Positions 29,212 to 37,952 of a stretch of DNA of 64,000 bases are shown here, piece after piece. Location: contig CP087965.1 of NCBI GenBank assembly GCA_024703855.1, positions 1,620,001 to 1,684,000 of the forward strand, in the 5' to 3' direction. This DNA comes from Polaromonas sp. P2-4. GTDB lineage: Bacteria > Pseudomonadota > Gammaproteobacteria > Burkholderiales > Burkholderiaceae_C. The notes beneath the pieces are model-generated. The model ran no database searches. It was not told the origin of the DNA and saw only the letters and a program-made list of their open reading frames with translations. How positions within the stretch are numbered: the first letter of the stretch is position 1; each line of letters begins with the position of its first letter. The position numbers and the translations under genes are program-made.

Positions 29212-29783
29212 TTATTTCGCCAAAGCCTTGAGGGCCAGTTTGATGCCGTCACTCACCCCAATATCCTTGGGCAAGGCTTTCAGCGCCAGCGCCGCATCGC
29301 GGTCGCTGTAGCCCAGCGCCACCAGCGCCTGCAGGATGTCGGACTGCGCATCGTTGGCCACGCTGACCGGTACGCCGATGTCGGCACCGAGCTTGCCTTT
29401 GAGTTCGAGCAGCAGGCGCTCGGCGGTTTTCTTGCCTATGCCGGGCACCTTGATGATGCGGCCGGCTTCCTGCTGGGTCACCGCCTGGGCCAGGTCTTGA
29501 ACACTCATGCCGCTGAGCACGCTGAGCGCGGTGCGCGGGCCGACGCCGGAAATCTTGATGAGCTGGCGAAACGCGGCGCGCTCGGAAGCGCTGCCAAAAC
29601 CGTAGAGGATTTGCGCGTCTTCGCGCACCACAAAGTGCGTCAGCAGGCTGACCTTGTCGCCCAGGCCCGGCAGGTTGTAAAAGTGCTCATGGGCACCAGC
29701 ACCTCATAGCCGACGCCGTTGCAGTCCACCAGGATTTCCGGTGGATTTTTTTCGGCCAGCTGGCCCTGTATTCGTCCAATCAT
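29212..29783 (-). CDS. ruvA: Holliday junction DNA-binding protein RuvA, one frame break
   Basis: Starts at ATG 29783 ([20 protein letters not shown]). A T run near 29681 is one base short: restoring it turns MSTFTTC into [20 protein letters not shown] and joins [11 protein letters not shown]. The helix-hairpin-helix pair [15 protein letters not shown] and [13 protein letters not shown] binds the four-way junction, and the C-terminal domain that touches RuvB is present to ALKALAK. ~190 residues. ruvA-ruvB is one transcription unit. Confidence 0.93.
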
Positions 29784-29892
29784 TTTCTTCCAATCATGGG
29801 CAAATCTTATCAGTCGCACCCCGCTTGAAATGGAGGGACAATCACCCATCTGCCTGTGTACAGCCCGGAAAACCAGCCCAGGAAACCACCTT

Positions 29893-30922
29893 TTGATTCT
29901 TCGCTACACCTTCACGCCGCCCAACAACACCCGCATGGGCCATCTGTGCGGGCCCATGGACTCGCATATCCGCACCATTGAAGCGGCGCTGCAGGTCACG
30001 ATTGCGCACCGCTTTGAGCAGTTCAAGATCGACGGCACCAAGGTCCGGGCAACCCAGGCACTGGAGGTGCTGCAGGCGCTGTACGAGATGGCCCAGCGGC
30101 CGATTTCCGAGGAAACCGTGCAGCTGATGCTGGCCACCGACGCTTCCAACACCATCCTGGGCACCGCACCGGACGGCGCCATCACCCTGTCCACCCGGCG
30201 CGCCGACCTGCGCGCCCGCACCGCCAACCAAAGCACCTACCTCGAAAACATTGCCACGCACGACATCACCTTCGGCATTGGCCCGGCAGGCACGGGCAAA
30301 ACCTACCTGGCCGTGGCCTGCGCGATCGACGCGCTGGAACGCAGCGCGGTGCAGCGCATTGTGCTGACTCGCCCGGCCGTGGAAGCCGGCGAGCGGCTGG
30401 GTTTTCTGCCCGGCGACCTGATCCAGAAGGTCGACCCTTACCTGCGGCCGCTGTACGACGCGCTGTATGAGCTGATGGGCTTTGAGCGCGTGCAAAAAGC
30501 CTTTGAGCGGCAGCAGATCGAGATTGCACCTGCTGGCTTTCATGCGTGGCCGCACGCTGAACCACGCGTTTGTGATTCTGGACGAGGCGCAAAACACCAC
30601 GCCCGAGCAGATGAAGATGTTTTTGACGCGCATCGGCTTTGGCGCCAAGGCCGTGGTGAACGGTGACGTGAGCCAGGTCGACCTGCCGCGCACCCAGCTC
30701 AGCGGACTGATCGACGCCGAGCGGGTTTTAAAGCGGGTCAAGGGCATCGCCATCACCCGGCTGACCAGTGCCGACGTGGTGCGCCATCCGCTGGTGGCCC
30801 GTATTGTCGATGCCTACGACAAGCAGCGCAGCCCGGACATCAGCGCAGGCACGGTAGATGCTATCGATTCGATAGCTGGTCACGCACGAACCTCCAGGGC
30901 CAGGCGCAAAAATGCCTCTTAA
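29893..30922 (+). CDS. ybeZ: PhoH-like ATPase (YbeZ), one frame break
   Basis: P-loop ATPase/RNA-metabolism protein paired with YbeY. Walker [33 protein letters not shown], Walker [16 protein letters not shown] and [14 protein letters not shown] infer TTG 29893 as start ([14 protein letters not shown] matches the family N-terminus); no ATG fits. The frame shifts near 30530 (IEIAP to [13 protein letters not shown]). The C-terminal tail [19 protein letters not shown] is encoded by a family B core (30858-30890). The stop overlaps ybeY by 11 bp. Confidence 0.9.
30858..30890 (-). repeat. Family B core B9 encoding the PhoH C-terminus
   Basis: Core GATGCTATCGATTCGATAGC followed by TGGTCACGCAC. In the host frame it gives [13 protein letters not shown], in phase with IAGSARQSGAEG (B4) and VAARAHVSGARG (B8). 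It contributes the last ~20 residues of the protein. Confidence 0.6.
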
Positions 30923-31367
30923 AAACCTGAGTTTGTCGCTGCAGTTTGGTGACCTGAAAGACGCCGCCCTGCACCGCGCCGCCCTGCCGCGCCACAGCGT
31001 GGCGCGCTGGATACGCCATGCGCTGGCCAGTGACGCCGAAATTACCGTGCGCATTGTGGATGCCGAAGAAGGCCGGGCACTGAACCGCGACTACCGGCAA
31101 AAAGACTACGCCACCAATGTGCTGACCTTTGACTACACCCAGGAGCCGGTGGTAACCGCCGACCTGGTGCTGTGCGCGCCGGTGGTGGCCCAGGAGGCCA
31201 AAGACAACAAAAAAACGCTGCAGGCCCACTACGCGCACCTGCTGGTGCACGGCACGCTGCACGCACAGGGCTGGGACCATGAAACCAGCGAGGCCGACGC
31301 TGAAGCCATGGAGGCGCGCGAGATTGAAATTCTGGCTGGGCTGGGTGTCAAGAATCCCTATCTTTAA
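30912..31367 (+). CDS. ybeY: Endoribonuclease / rRNA maturation factor YbeY
   Basis: 151 residues with the zinc-binding motif [12 protein letters not shown] and the upstream [17 protein letters not shown] strand. Single-strand endoribonuclease needed for 16S rRNA 3' maturation and 70S quality control. Overlap with the PhoH-like gene is the normal bacterial arrangement. Intact; followed by the repeat-rich intergenic region. Confidence 0.95.
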   Translation: MPLKNLSLSLQFGDLKDAALHRAALPRHSVARWIRHALASDAEITVRIVDAEEGRALNRDYRQKDYATNVLTFDYTQEPVVTADLVLCAPVVAQEAKDNKKTLQAHYAHLLVHGTLHAQGWDHETSEADAEAMEAREIEILAGLGVKNPYL

Positions 31368-31401
31368 CCTGCGTCAGGCATCAAATCGGCCTCTTTCCCA
31401 G

Positions 31402-31481
31402 GTGGGACGGGCACAAACAGCTATTAAATTAATAGCAATTCTCTTAACACTCACCGTTCGGGCTGAGCTTGTCAAAGCCTC
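31402..31481 (+). repeat. Family B core B10 followed by a second dispersed repeat type
   Basis: GACGGGCACAAACAGCTATT and AATAGCAATT form a family B linker plus core at 31408-31440. The next ~30 nt (ACCGTTCGGGCTGAGCTTGT, then CAAAGCC) resemble a repeat I know as widespread in Burkholderiales genomes. Neither is in a gene. Confidence 0.5.
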
Positions 31482-31500
31482 GTTGATGTTGGCATCGCGT

Positions 31501-32060
31501 TCTTTCACGACCGGGCCGGGTCTCGCCCCGGCAGGGCGAGGCACTTGTTCTTTGCTTCGCCAAAGAAAAGTACCCAAAAGAAAGGCGACCCTGCTGTCTG
31601 CGACCCTTCGCTGCGCTACATGGGCACCCTCCGGTGCTCAGTCCAGCCGGGGTCTCGCTCGAACTCGCCTTCGGCTCAGACAATCGCGATCCCTGATCCG
31701 TCTGGACTTCCGCTCCTCGGCGCAGCCAGAAGGGGTGGGAAAGAAATACCAACAGCCGAACTCCACAAGTACGCGCCATGGCGCGTACTTGTTTTGGTAT
31801 TGGTATTTGGTATCCGTCTTTTTGCCTGTCCCGTCCTGGCTGGGCCGAGCAGCGCAGATGGAGGCGGGATCAGGGCCGCAGTTGTTTGAGCCGAAGGCGA
31901 GTTCTGCGGACCCCCGCCGGAGTCGAGCAGCGCAGGTTGCCCTGTAGCGCAGCGCAGGGACCCAGACTGCGGGTCGCCTTTTCTTTGGGTACTTTCTTTT
32001 GGCGAAGCAAAAGTAAAGTGCCTCGCCTGCCGGGGCGACTCCCGGCCTGGTCGTGAAAGC
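31501..32060. repeat. Large imperfect inverted repeat, two ~280-bp arms
   Basis: The left arm contains CGACCGGGCCGGG, CCCCGGCAGGGCGAGGCACT, CTTCGCCAAAGAAAAGTACC and AACTCGCCTTCGGCTCA. The right arm contains the reverse complements of these in reverse order, with scattered differences. The centre at 31765-31792 is a perfect 28-bp palindrome around GTACGCGCCATGGCGCGTAC. Open frames across it read through both arms and carry mirrored, low-complexity sequence, so no gene is called. The whole unit could extrude as a cruciform or fold as one long RNA hairpin. Confidence 0.8.
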
Positions 32061-32112
32061 ACTCCAGAATGAAACCACGTACGGCCTCAACCAAGGCGGA
32101 CACAGTCAGCGA

Positions 32113-32580
32113 TTAATCCGATAGCGGATCAATCCGCAGCGGAATCGTCACCGGCCCGTCATTGACCAGATGCACCTGCATGTCGGCAGCAAACTCCCCG
32201 GTTTCGACCTGCGCATGGAAAGCGCGCGCCTGCGCCACAAAGTAGTCGTACAGCCGGCGCCCTTCGTCAGGTGCTGCGGCGCCGGTGAAGCTGGGCCGGT
32301 TGCCGCCTGAAACATCGGCGGCCAGCGTGAACTGGCTCACGATCAACAGGCCGCCCTGCTGGCCTGCGCCATCGAGATCTTGCACGCTGCGGTTCATCTT
32401 GCCGGCTTCGTCCGAAAAAATCCGCAGCTTGAGGATTTTGGCCAGCAGCTTGTCGGCCTGCACCTCCGCGTCGCCGCGCTCGGCACACACCAACACCAGC
32501 AGACCCGCACCAATCTCGCCCACGGTTTGCCCCTCAACCACCACCCGCGCCTGGCTCACGCGCTGCAATACGGCTTTCAT
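32113..32580 (-). CDS. dtd: D-aminoacyl-tRNA deacylase
   Basis: 155 residues. Removes D-amino acids, and glycine from mischarged tRNA-Ala. N-terminal [20 protein letters not shown], catalytic [20 protein letters not shown] motif and the [10 protein letters not shown] end (Gly-cisPro element). Start codon abuts the stop of the upstream CDF transporter (TGA ATG), so both are on one message. Intact. Confidence 0.95.
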   Translation of the reverse strand: MKAVLQRVSQARVVVEGQTVGEIGAGLLVLVCAERGDAEVQADKLLAKILKLRIFSDEAGKMNRSVQDLDGAGQQGGLLIVSQFTLAADVSGGNRPSFTGAAAPDEGRRLYDYFVAQARAFHAQVETGEFAADMQVHLVNDGPVTIPLRIDPLSD

Positions 32581-33495
32581 TCAGATCAGGTCTTTCTCGT
32601 CATCAAAGTGGGGCTCCACATCACTGGGCAGCAGCTGGATGGTGGCGCGCAGGCCGGGCACCGCACTCATCAAGGCCTGCTCGACATTGGTGCGCAAGGC
32701 AGCAGCGCGCCCCAACGACCAGTTGGCCGGCATGTGCATGTGCAAATCCACAAAGCAGCGCTGGCCGGAGCGGCGTGTGGTGAGGTGGTCAAAGCGGATG
32801 GTGGGGTGCTTGAATTCGTCCAGCGTCTTGTGGATGTCGGCCAGCACCTCGGGCTCAACGGCTTCATCCATCAAGCCTTGGGACGAACGCCAGATGAGTT
32901 GAATGCCTTCCCACAGGATGTTCAGGGCCACGCCTATCGCCACCACGGCATCCAGCCACAACCAGCCTGTCAACGCCACCGCAGCAATCCCGACGACGAC
33001 ACCGGTCGAAGTCCACACATCGGTGGTCAGGTGCCTGGCATCGGCTTCGAGGGCAATCGAGCGATGCACTTTGGCCGCACGAAACATGACCCAGGCCAGC
33101 AGGCCATTGAGGCCGGAACTGGCGACCGACAACGCCAGGCCCCAGCCCACCTGCTCCAGCGGCTGGGGCGCCAGCAGGCGCGGTATGGCCGCCCAGATGA
33201 TGGCCACGGCCGCCCCAATGATCAGCGCGCCTTCAAAGCCGGAAGAAAAATACTCGGCCTTGTGGTGACCATAGGGATGGTCGTCGTCGGCCGGGCGCTT
33301 GGCAATGGTGACCATGAGCAGCCCAAACAGGGCGCCGGCCAGATTGACAAAGGACTCCATCGCATCCGACAGCAAACCGACCGAGCCGGTGACGTACCAG
33401 GCCAGGGTCTTGAGCACCATGGTGATGACCGCAACCACCATAGAGGCCCAGAGCATGCGCTGCGGCGTCAATGATTGCAGGTCCAGTCGGATCAT
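32581..33495 (-). CDS. Cation diffusion facilitator (CDF) family divalent metal exporter
   Basis: 304 residues from ATG 33495 (MIRLDLQSLTPQRM). Six predicted helices; metal-site residues in the second helix (SVGLLSDAMESFVNLAG) and the fifth (HLTTDVWTSTGVVVG), a His-containing loop DDDHPYGHHKAEYFSS and a cytoplasmic C-terminal domain with VDLHMHMPANWSL. Exports Zn, Fe or related divalent ions in antiport with protons; specificity not readable. Co-directional with dtd. Confidence 0.92.
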   Translation of the reverse strand: MIRLDLQSLTPQRMLWASMVVAVITMVLKTLAWYVTGSVGLLSDAMESFVNLAGALFGLLMVTIAKRPADDDHPYGHHKAEYFSSGFEGALIIGAAVAIIWAAIPRLLAPQPLEQVGWGLALSVASSGLNGLLAWVMFRAAKVHRSIALEADARHLTTDVWTSTGVVVGIAAVALTGWLWLDAVVAIGVALNILWEGIQLIWRSSQGLMDEAVEPEVLADIHKTLDEFKHPTIRFDHLTTRRSGQRCFVDLHMHMPANWSLGRAAALRTNVEQALMSAVPGLRATIQLLPSDVEPHFDDEKDLI

Positions 33496-33561
33496 GCGCA
33501 CATTGTCTGCGATGCGGATGGCGTGCGACACCACACTTTCAGGCTATGCAAAAATGCGGCG

Positions 33562-35021
33562 ATGCTGCAAGTGCTACACCGTCGGTTGATCTGGGCCCTG
33601 CTCTGGTGCGCCATCACCGCATTGGGCTGCGTGGCGCTGGCGCGCATGGAGCTGGCGCAATTGCAGGCGGCGTTTGAAACCGACGCGCGCATTGCCCACC
33701 GGCTACTGAGCCAGCGCGTGGTGCAGCACGATGCCGTGATGGCAACGCTGGCGCTGCTGCAGCCCGCCGCAGACGCCTCACAGCCCGAACAGCGCCTGCC
33801 CTCGGTCTACCCGCAAATCATTGGCGTGCAGCGGCAAGACCCCGATACCCGCTGGCCCGACGAGCACTTGCGGGTTGCAGAAACCTTGTCGCGCGCTGCT
33901 GCCGCCCGGTACTGGCCGGTGCAGACCTGGCCCGCGGCCGCTACCAGCTTGTGCTGGCGGCCGAGCCCGCCAGCTATGCCCTGCAACTGGACTTGCGCGC
34001 CGTGGTCCCCTGGAGCGAATGGCCGATGGCCCCGGACACCAGCCCGGTGCGCGTGACGCTGACGCATGAGGGTCAAAGTTTTGCGCTGCAAGCCGGCCGC
34101 ATTCACGATGGCGGCTGGCGCTTCGAGTTTCATAAACACCTGGCCGCCGAGAGCCAGCCCTTTGACGTGGTCGCCCTGCGCCAGGTCGGCTGGGGCGAGC
34201 TGCCCTGGAGCTGGATGCTGGGCTGGGCCGCGCTGGTGGCGGCCCTGCTGGGGGCCTGGCTGGCCCTGCTGCGCCAGCGCACCGAGCGCCAGCGCGCCGA
34301 AGAGCTGCTGCGCCTGGGCCAGGTGGCGCGCCTCAACACCCTGGGCGAACTGGCCGCCGGCATGGCCCATGAGCTGAACCAGCCCCTGACCGCTGTGCTG
34401 GCCAACACCCAGGCCGCCAGCCGGCTGCTCAATGACGAGCCGCCCGAGCTGGCCACCGCCCGCAGCGCCATGACGCAAGCCGTGGAGCAGGCCCGCCGCG
34501 CCTCGGAAGTGGTCGGGCGGCTGCGCCGCGCGGTGGAGCGCCCCGACCTGGCGGCGCAACTGCAGTCGGTGGTGCTGGAGGATGCGGTGCGCAACGCGCT
34601 GTATTTGCTGGAGCCGGAGTTCAAGCGCCGCGACGTCACGCCGCAACTTGAATCACCGTCCACACCCATCACCGTGCTGGCCGAACCGGTGGCGCTGGAG
34701 CAAATCATCCACAACCTGCTGATGAATGCCCTGCAGGCGCTGGAACAAGTGCCGGCACGCGAGCGCCAGCTAAGGGTGGCGCTGGGCACAGAGGGCAGCC
34801 TGGGCGTGATCAGCGTTACCGACTACGGCCCGGGCATTGCGGCTGATGTGCTGCCGCGAATTTTCGAGCCCTTCTTCACCACCCGCGAGGCCGGCCTCGG
34901 GCTGGGCCTGAGCCTGTGCGAAACGCTGGCCAGCGGCATGGGCGGCAACCTGACGGCCGCACACAATACGCCGCGCGGTGCCGTGTTCCGGCTGTCTTTG
35001 CCCTTGGCGACCAAACCATGA
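33562..35021 (+). CDS. Sensor histidine kinase of a FixL/DctB-like pair, one frame break
   Basis: N-terminal membrane helix (LIWALLWCAITALGCVALAR), periplasmic segment, a second helix (SWMLGWAALVAALLGAWLAL), coiled linker, phospho-His box GMAHELNQPLTAVLANTQAA and an ATPase domain with NLLMNALQALEQV, DYGPGIAA and FEPFFTTREAGLGLGLSL. ATG 33562 is the likely start. The frame breaks near 33918 and resumes ADLARGRYQLVLAAEP. Stop overlaps the response regulator start (ATGA). Signal unknown; the downstream target looks like a heme-binding protein. Confidence 0.85.
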
Positions 35022-35641
35022 GTTCATCCCTGTCACCCTTGATTCATCTGATTGACGATGACGAAGCCGTGCGCAGCAGCCTGGCGCTGCTGATCGGCAC
35101 GGTGGGCCTGCGCGTGCAAAGCTGGGCTGACCCGCAAACCTTCATCAGCGAGTTTGACCGGCAGACGGTTGGTGCCATCGTGCTGGACGTGCGCATGCCC
35201 GGCATCAGCGGCCTGAGCGTGCTCGACACCTTGAAGGCGCAAGGCGTGGACCAGCCCATCATCATGCTGACCGGCCACGGCACGGTGGAGATGTGCCGCC
35301 GTGCCTTCAAGTCAGGCGCGGCCGAGTTTCTGGAAAAGCCGGTGAATGACGAGCAATTGCTGGAAGCCCTGCAAAACGCCGTGCGCCAGCATGTGAAATC
35401 ACGCGAACGGAACAAGGCCGACCGGCAGGCGCAAGAGCGCTATGCCCAGCTGTCTGAACGCGAGCGCGAAGTACTTGGCCTGATCGTGGCCGGCCTCACC
35501 AACAAGGAAATCGGCCGCGCGCTCGATGTCTCGCCGCGCACCGTGGAAACCCACCGAGCCAACCTGTTTGCCAAGCTCGAAGCCGAGTCGCTGGCGCAGC
35601 TGATTCGGCAATATGCCGCCCTGGTGGATGCGGCCGACTGA
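35018..35641 (+). CDS. FixJ/NarL-type response regulator
   Basis: 207 residues: receiver with DDD13-15, phospho-acceptor D57 (IVLDVRMPG) and KP near 108, then a LuxR-type helix-turn-helix (LSEREREVLGLIVAGLTNKE, IGRALDVSPRTVETHRANLF). Coupled to the sensor kinase by a 4-bp overlap. Two CGTAG-N2-CTACG palindromes 41 bp downstream of its stop are the best candidates for its operator and would control the following heme-binding/ankyrin genes. Confidence 0.92.
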   Translation: MSSSLSPLIHLIDDDEAVRSSLALLIGTVGLRVQSWADPQTFISEFDRQTVGAIVLDVRMPGISGLSVLDTLKAQGVDQPIIMLTGHGTVEMCRRAFKSGAAEFLEKPVNDEQLLEALQNAVRQHVKSRERNKADRQAQERYAQLSEREREVLGLIVAGLTNKEIGRALDVSPRTVETHRANLFAKLEAESLAQLIRQYAALVDAAD

Positions 35642-35681
35642 GGCTTGCTGACCTGCAATCGCCCTGCAGGCAGGCACTCCA

Positions 35682-35718
35682 CTCCGTAGTTCTACGGAGC
35701 CCGGCGCGTAGCCCTACG
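35682..35718 (+). promoter_or_regulatory. Tandem palindromic operator candidate, CGTAG-N2-CTACG x2
   Basis: First palindrome CTCCGTAGTTCTACGGAG at 35682-35699 is perfect over 18 bp. The second, CGTAGCCCTACG, is at 35707-35718. Both share the CGTAG-N2-CTACG core and their centres are 22 bp apart, two helical turns, as expected for two dimers on one DNA face. Lies between the regulator gene and the heme-binding protein gene. Confidence 0.65.
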
Positions 35719-35769
35719 AATGGGCGAAATCGCCGCCATTTTTTAAAGTTCTCCCACGGTTGAATGTGA

Positions 35770-35849
35770 GGCCCCCACGCTTGCCACTTCGTGTGCTGCG
35801 CTGCCCCCAAGGGGGCCGCAGTCGCCTTGGGGCGGCCCGGCGGCGACTG
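35770..35849 (+). repeat. Family A element, copy A6
   Basis: GGCCCCCACGC, hairpin CACTTCGTG, CTGCCCCCAAGGGGGC, then arm CAGTCGCC, 15-nt loop TTGGGGCGGCCCGGC and arm GGCGACTG. Perfectly complementary 8-bp arms with a sequence not seen in other copies. Sits in the leader region of the heme-binding protein gene, 34 bp before its ATG, so it may be in the transcript. Confidence 0.8.
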
Positions 35850-35883
35850 AACCGTTTCAACAAACCAACTTCTGGAGAACACC

Positions 35884-36376
35884 ATGCGCAACGTTATCAA
35901 GGTTTCCGCTCTTGCCCTGTCCCTCATCGCTGCTGCCGCCAACGCGCAAGGCGTGCGGACCGAGAGAAAACATCTCCCTCGACCTGGCCAACCAGATCGC
36001 CGCCGCCACCGTCGCCGCCTGCTCGGCCAATGGCTATGCGGTCGCCGCCACGGTGGTGGACCGCGCGGGCACCGTGCGCGCCGTCCAGCGCGCCGACAAT
36101 GCCGGCCCGCACACGCTGGGTGCCAGCCTGCAAAAAGCCTTCACGTCCGCCTCGGCCAAAAGCAACACGCTGGCCATGATGGAAGGTGCGCAGAAAACCC
36201 CCGCAGCCGCGAACTTGACTGACATTCCGGGTTTCTTGCTGCTGGGCGGCGGCGTGCCCGTCAAGGTCGGCAATGAAACCATAGGCGCTGTCGGCGTCGG
36301 CGGTGCGCCCGGTGGCCACCTTGACGAAGCTTGCGCCGTGGCCGCGCTGGACAAGGTCAAGGACCAGCTGAAGTAA
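35884..36376 (+). CDS. HbpS/GlcG-type heme-binding family protein (DUF336), exported, one frame break
   Basis: ATG 35884 after a TGGAGAA ribosome site. Signal peptide MRNVIKVSALALSLIAAAAN with cleavage after NAQ. The frame slips near 35965 and resumes ENISLDLANQIAAATVAACS, AVAATVVDRAGTVRAVQRAD, IPGFLLLGGGVPVKVGNETI and GAVGVGGAPGGHLDEACAVA, the GlcG/HbpS core. Extracellular HbpS proteins bind heme and modulate sensor kinases, so its position beside a two-component system is suggestive. An ankyrin protein follows after 31 bp. Confidence 0.83.
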
Positions 36377-36407
36377 ACCCCAGGAAAAATCTCCAGGAGA
36401 ATCCGCC

Positions 36408-37143
36408 ATGAACCCAAGCCCTCTTCGCCTGTCCCTGCCCCTGAAACATCTGGTGCTGGCCGCAGCCTGCGGGCTCGGTGCCATGGCGGCTGGCCCCTGC
36501 CGCGGCCCAGGTAGCCCCTAGCGCCACTGAAGCCGCGAGCTACAAGGGCTTGCACGCCGCCGCCCACAAGGGCGATGTGGCGCAGATTGAAAAACTCGCC
36601 GCTGCAAAATCTGACGTGAAAGCCGACCTCAATGCCCGCGACGGCAACGGCCGCACGCCGCTGCATGTCGCCAGCTTTGCAAAACAACAGGGCGCAATCC
36701 GCGCGCTCGTGAAGGCCGGTGCCAGCATCAACCTGTTTGATAACGACCGCTACGACGGTGTGACGATTGCCTCCGTCGCCGACGACGAAGAAACGCTGCG
36801 CGTGCTGCTGTCACTCGGCGCCAACGCCAAACAGATCACCAGCCGCTACGGCGGCACGGCCCTGATTGCCGCCGCCCATCTGGGCCACGACGGCGTGGTC
36901 AGGCAGCTGATTGCCGCCGGTGCGCCGCTGGACCATGTGAACAACCTGCACTGGACGGCGGTGATCGAGTCCATCGTGCTGGGCAATGGTGGGCCGCGGC
37001 ACCAGGCCACGCTCAAAGCCTTGATCGAGGCCGGGGCCAACCTGCAACTGGCCGACCGCCAGGGCAACACGCCGCTGCAGTTGGCGAAATCACGCGGCTA
37101 CGACGAAATGGTAAAGATGCTGGAAAAAGCCGGTGCCCGCTAG
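36408..37143 (+). CDS. Exported ankyrin-repeat protein, one frame break
   Basis: ATG 36408 behind an AGGAGA site. Signal-like N-terminus (LRLSLPLKHLVLAAACGLGA) loses frame near 36492 and resumes with AAPAAAQVAPSATEA-type sequence. Ankyrin repeats follow: NARDGNGRTPLHVASFAKQQ, GASINLFDNDRYDGVTIASV, ITSRYGGTALIAAAHLGHDG and a last LADRQGNTPLQLAKSRGYDE. Probable periplasmic protein-protein interaction module made with the heme-binding protein; partner unknown. Confidence 0.83.
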
Positions 37144-37152
37144 GGCGAAGGC

Positions 37153-37572
37153 TTACTGCGCAGGCACCACAGGTTGCTGTGGATAAACATGCAGATGCGG
37201 CGTTGTCTGCGCCAGCGCCAGAAAATCACGGTCGTTATGCACCAGCAGCGCACCGTGCTCCAGCGATCGCCGCAATCAGGCAATCGGTGGATTTGCGGAT
37301 CGTAAAACCCTGTTTGCAGGCCCGCCGGTACAGCTGCGCTGCCGCCTCAAAAGTTTTCAGTTCGTCCAGTGGCGCCAAAATGGTTTGGGCGCCCAAGACC
37401 TTTGCGTGGCCGCAAACTGACGCTCTGACGACACGCCCTGCAGCACTTCGAGGTAAATCATCTGGGTCAGCGCCAGTTCCTCCTGCGCCTCTCTAGCCTG
37501 CACGAAACGCACCGCATCGGTATCCGAGCCGCGCAACCAGTCGATCCAGACGGAGGAGTCGATCAGCAGCAT
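37153..37572 (-). CDS. PIN-domain ribonuclease toxin, VapC family, frame broken
   Basis: Starts MLLIDSSVWIDWLRGSDTDA (first catalytic Asp), with LTQMIYLEVLQGV (conserved Glu). Frame breaks near 37400 and 37270; other frames continue KTFEAAAQLYRRACKQGFTI, then IRKSTDCLIAAIAIEHGALL with the remaining acidic residues, to a stop at 37153. About 139 residues in total, normal for VapC. Start overlaps the antitoxin stop (TGATG). VapC toxins cut tRNA or rRNA. Confidence 0.8.
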
Positions 37573-37908
37573 CAGGCTTTCTTTTGCCCCGCTGGCTTGG
37601 CAGGTTTTTTGACAGGTTTGCTATCGGGCTCTTGCGCCGCAGCCTGCGTGACCGCCCGATCCGCCTGGTAAGTGGCCCGGGGCTGCTCTACGCGGAATTG
37701 CCCCACCTCATCACCCCGTGCCCAAGGCGCTTTAGGGTCGTAGTCGGGGTCAACCCCTCCGATGCCGAACAGCTCACGAATCGAGGGCCGCTTGGCCCGC
37801 GCCACCATCTCGCGCAAGGCACGGTCAACCACCTCCCGCTTGGTGCGCGCCGGACAGCCGCATGGCCTCGGCCACGACGGTTTCGTCAATATCGATGTTG
37901 GTTATCAT
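37572..37908 (-). CDS. VapB-type antitoxin (ribbon-helix-helix), one frame break
   Basis: ATG 37908 begins MITNIDIDETVVAEAMRLSG, the N-terminal strand-helix of VapB/DUF2191 antitoxins. The frame slips near 37852 and resumes TKREVVDRALREMVARAKRP. A long C-terminal tail rich in Lys/Pro (KPVKKPAKPAGQKKA) exceeds the usual length and should wrap the toxin. Coupled to the PIN toxin. A TGTACA-N5-TGTACA palindrome sits 11 bp upstream of the start. Confidence 0.78.
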
Positions 37909-37918
37909 GGGTATAAAT

Positions 37919-37935
37919 TGTACAACGACTGTACA
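37919..37935. promoter_or_regulatory. Candidate VapB operator, TGTACA-N5-TGTACA
   Basis: Two TGTACA half sites separated by ACGAC, 11 bp before the antitoxin start codon. TA antitoxins of this type repress their own promoter at short palindromes in this position (family knowledge); binding here is inferred. Confidence 0.6.
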
Positions 37936-37952
37936 TATTACACCCCTTGTTT

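Noticed and set aside
31279..32103. Several 100-220-codon frames between ybeY and dtd
   Set aside because: They read through the large inverted repeat, are mirrored in the two arms and have no ribosome site or family resemblance.
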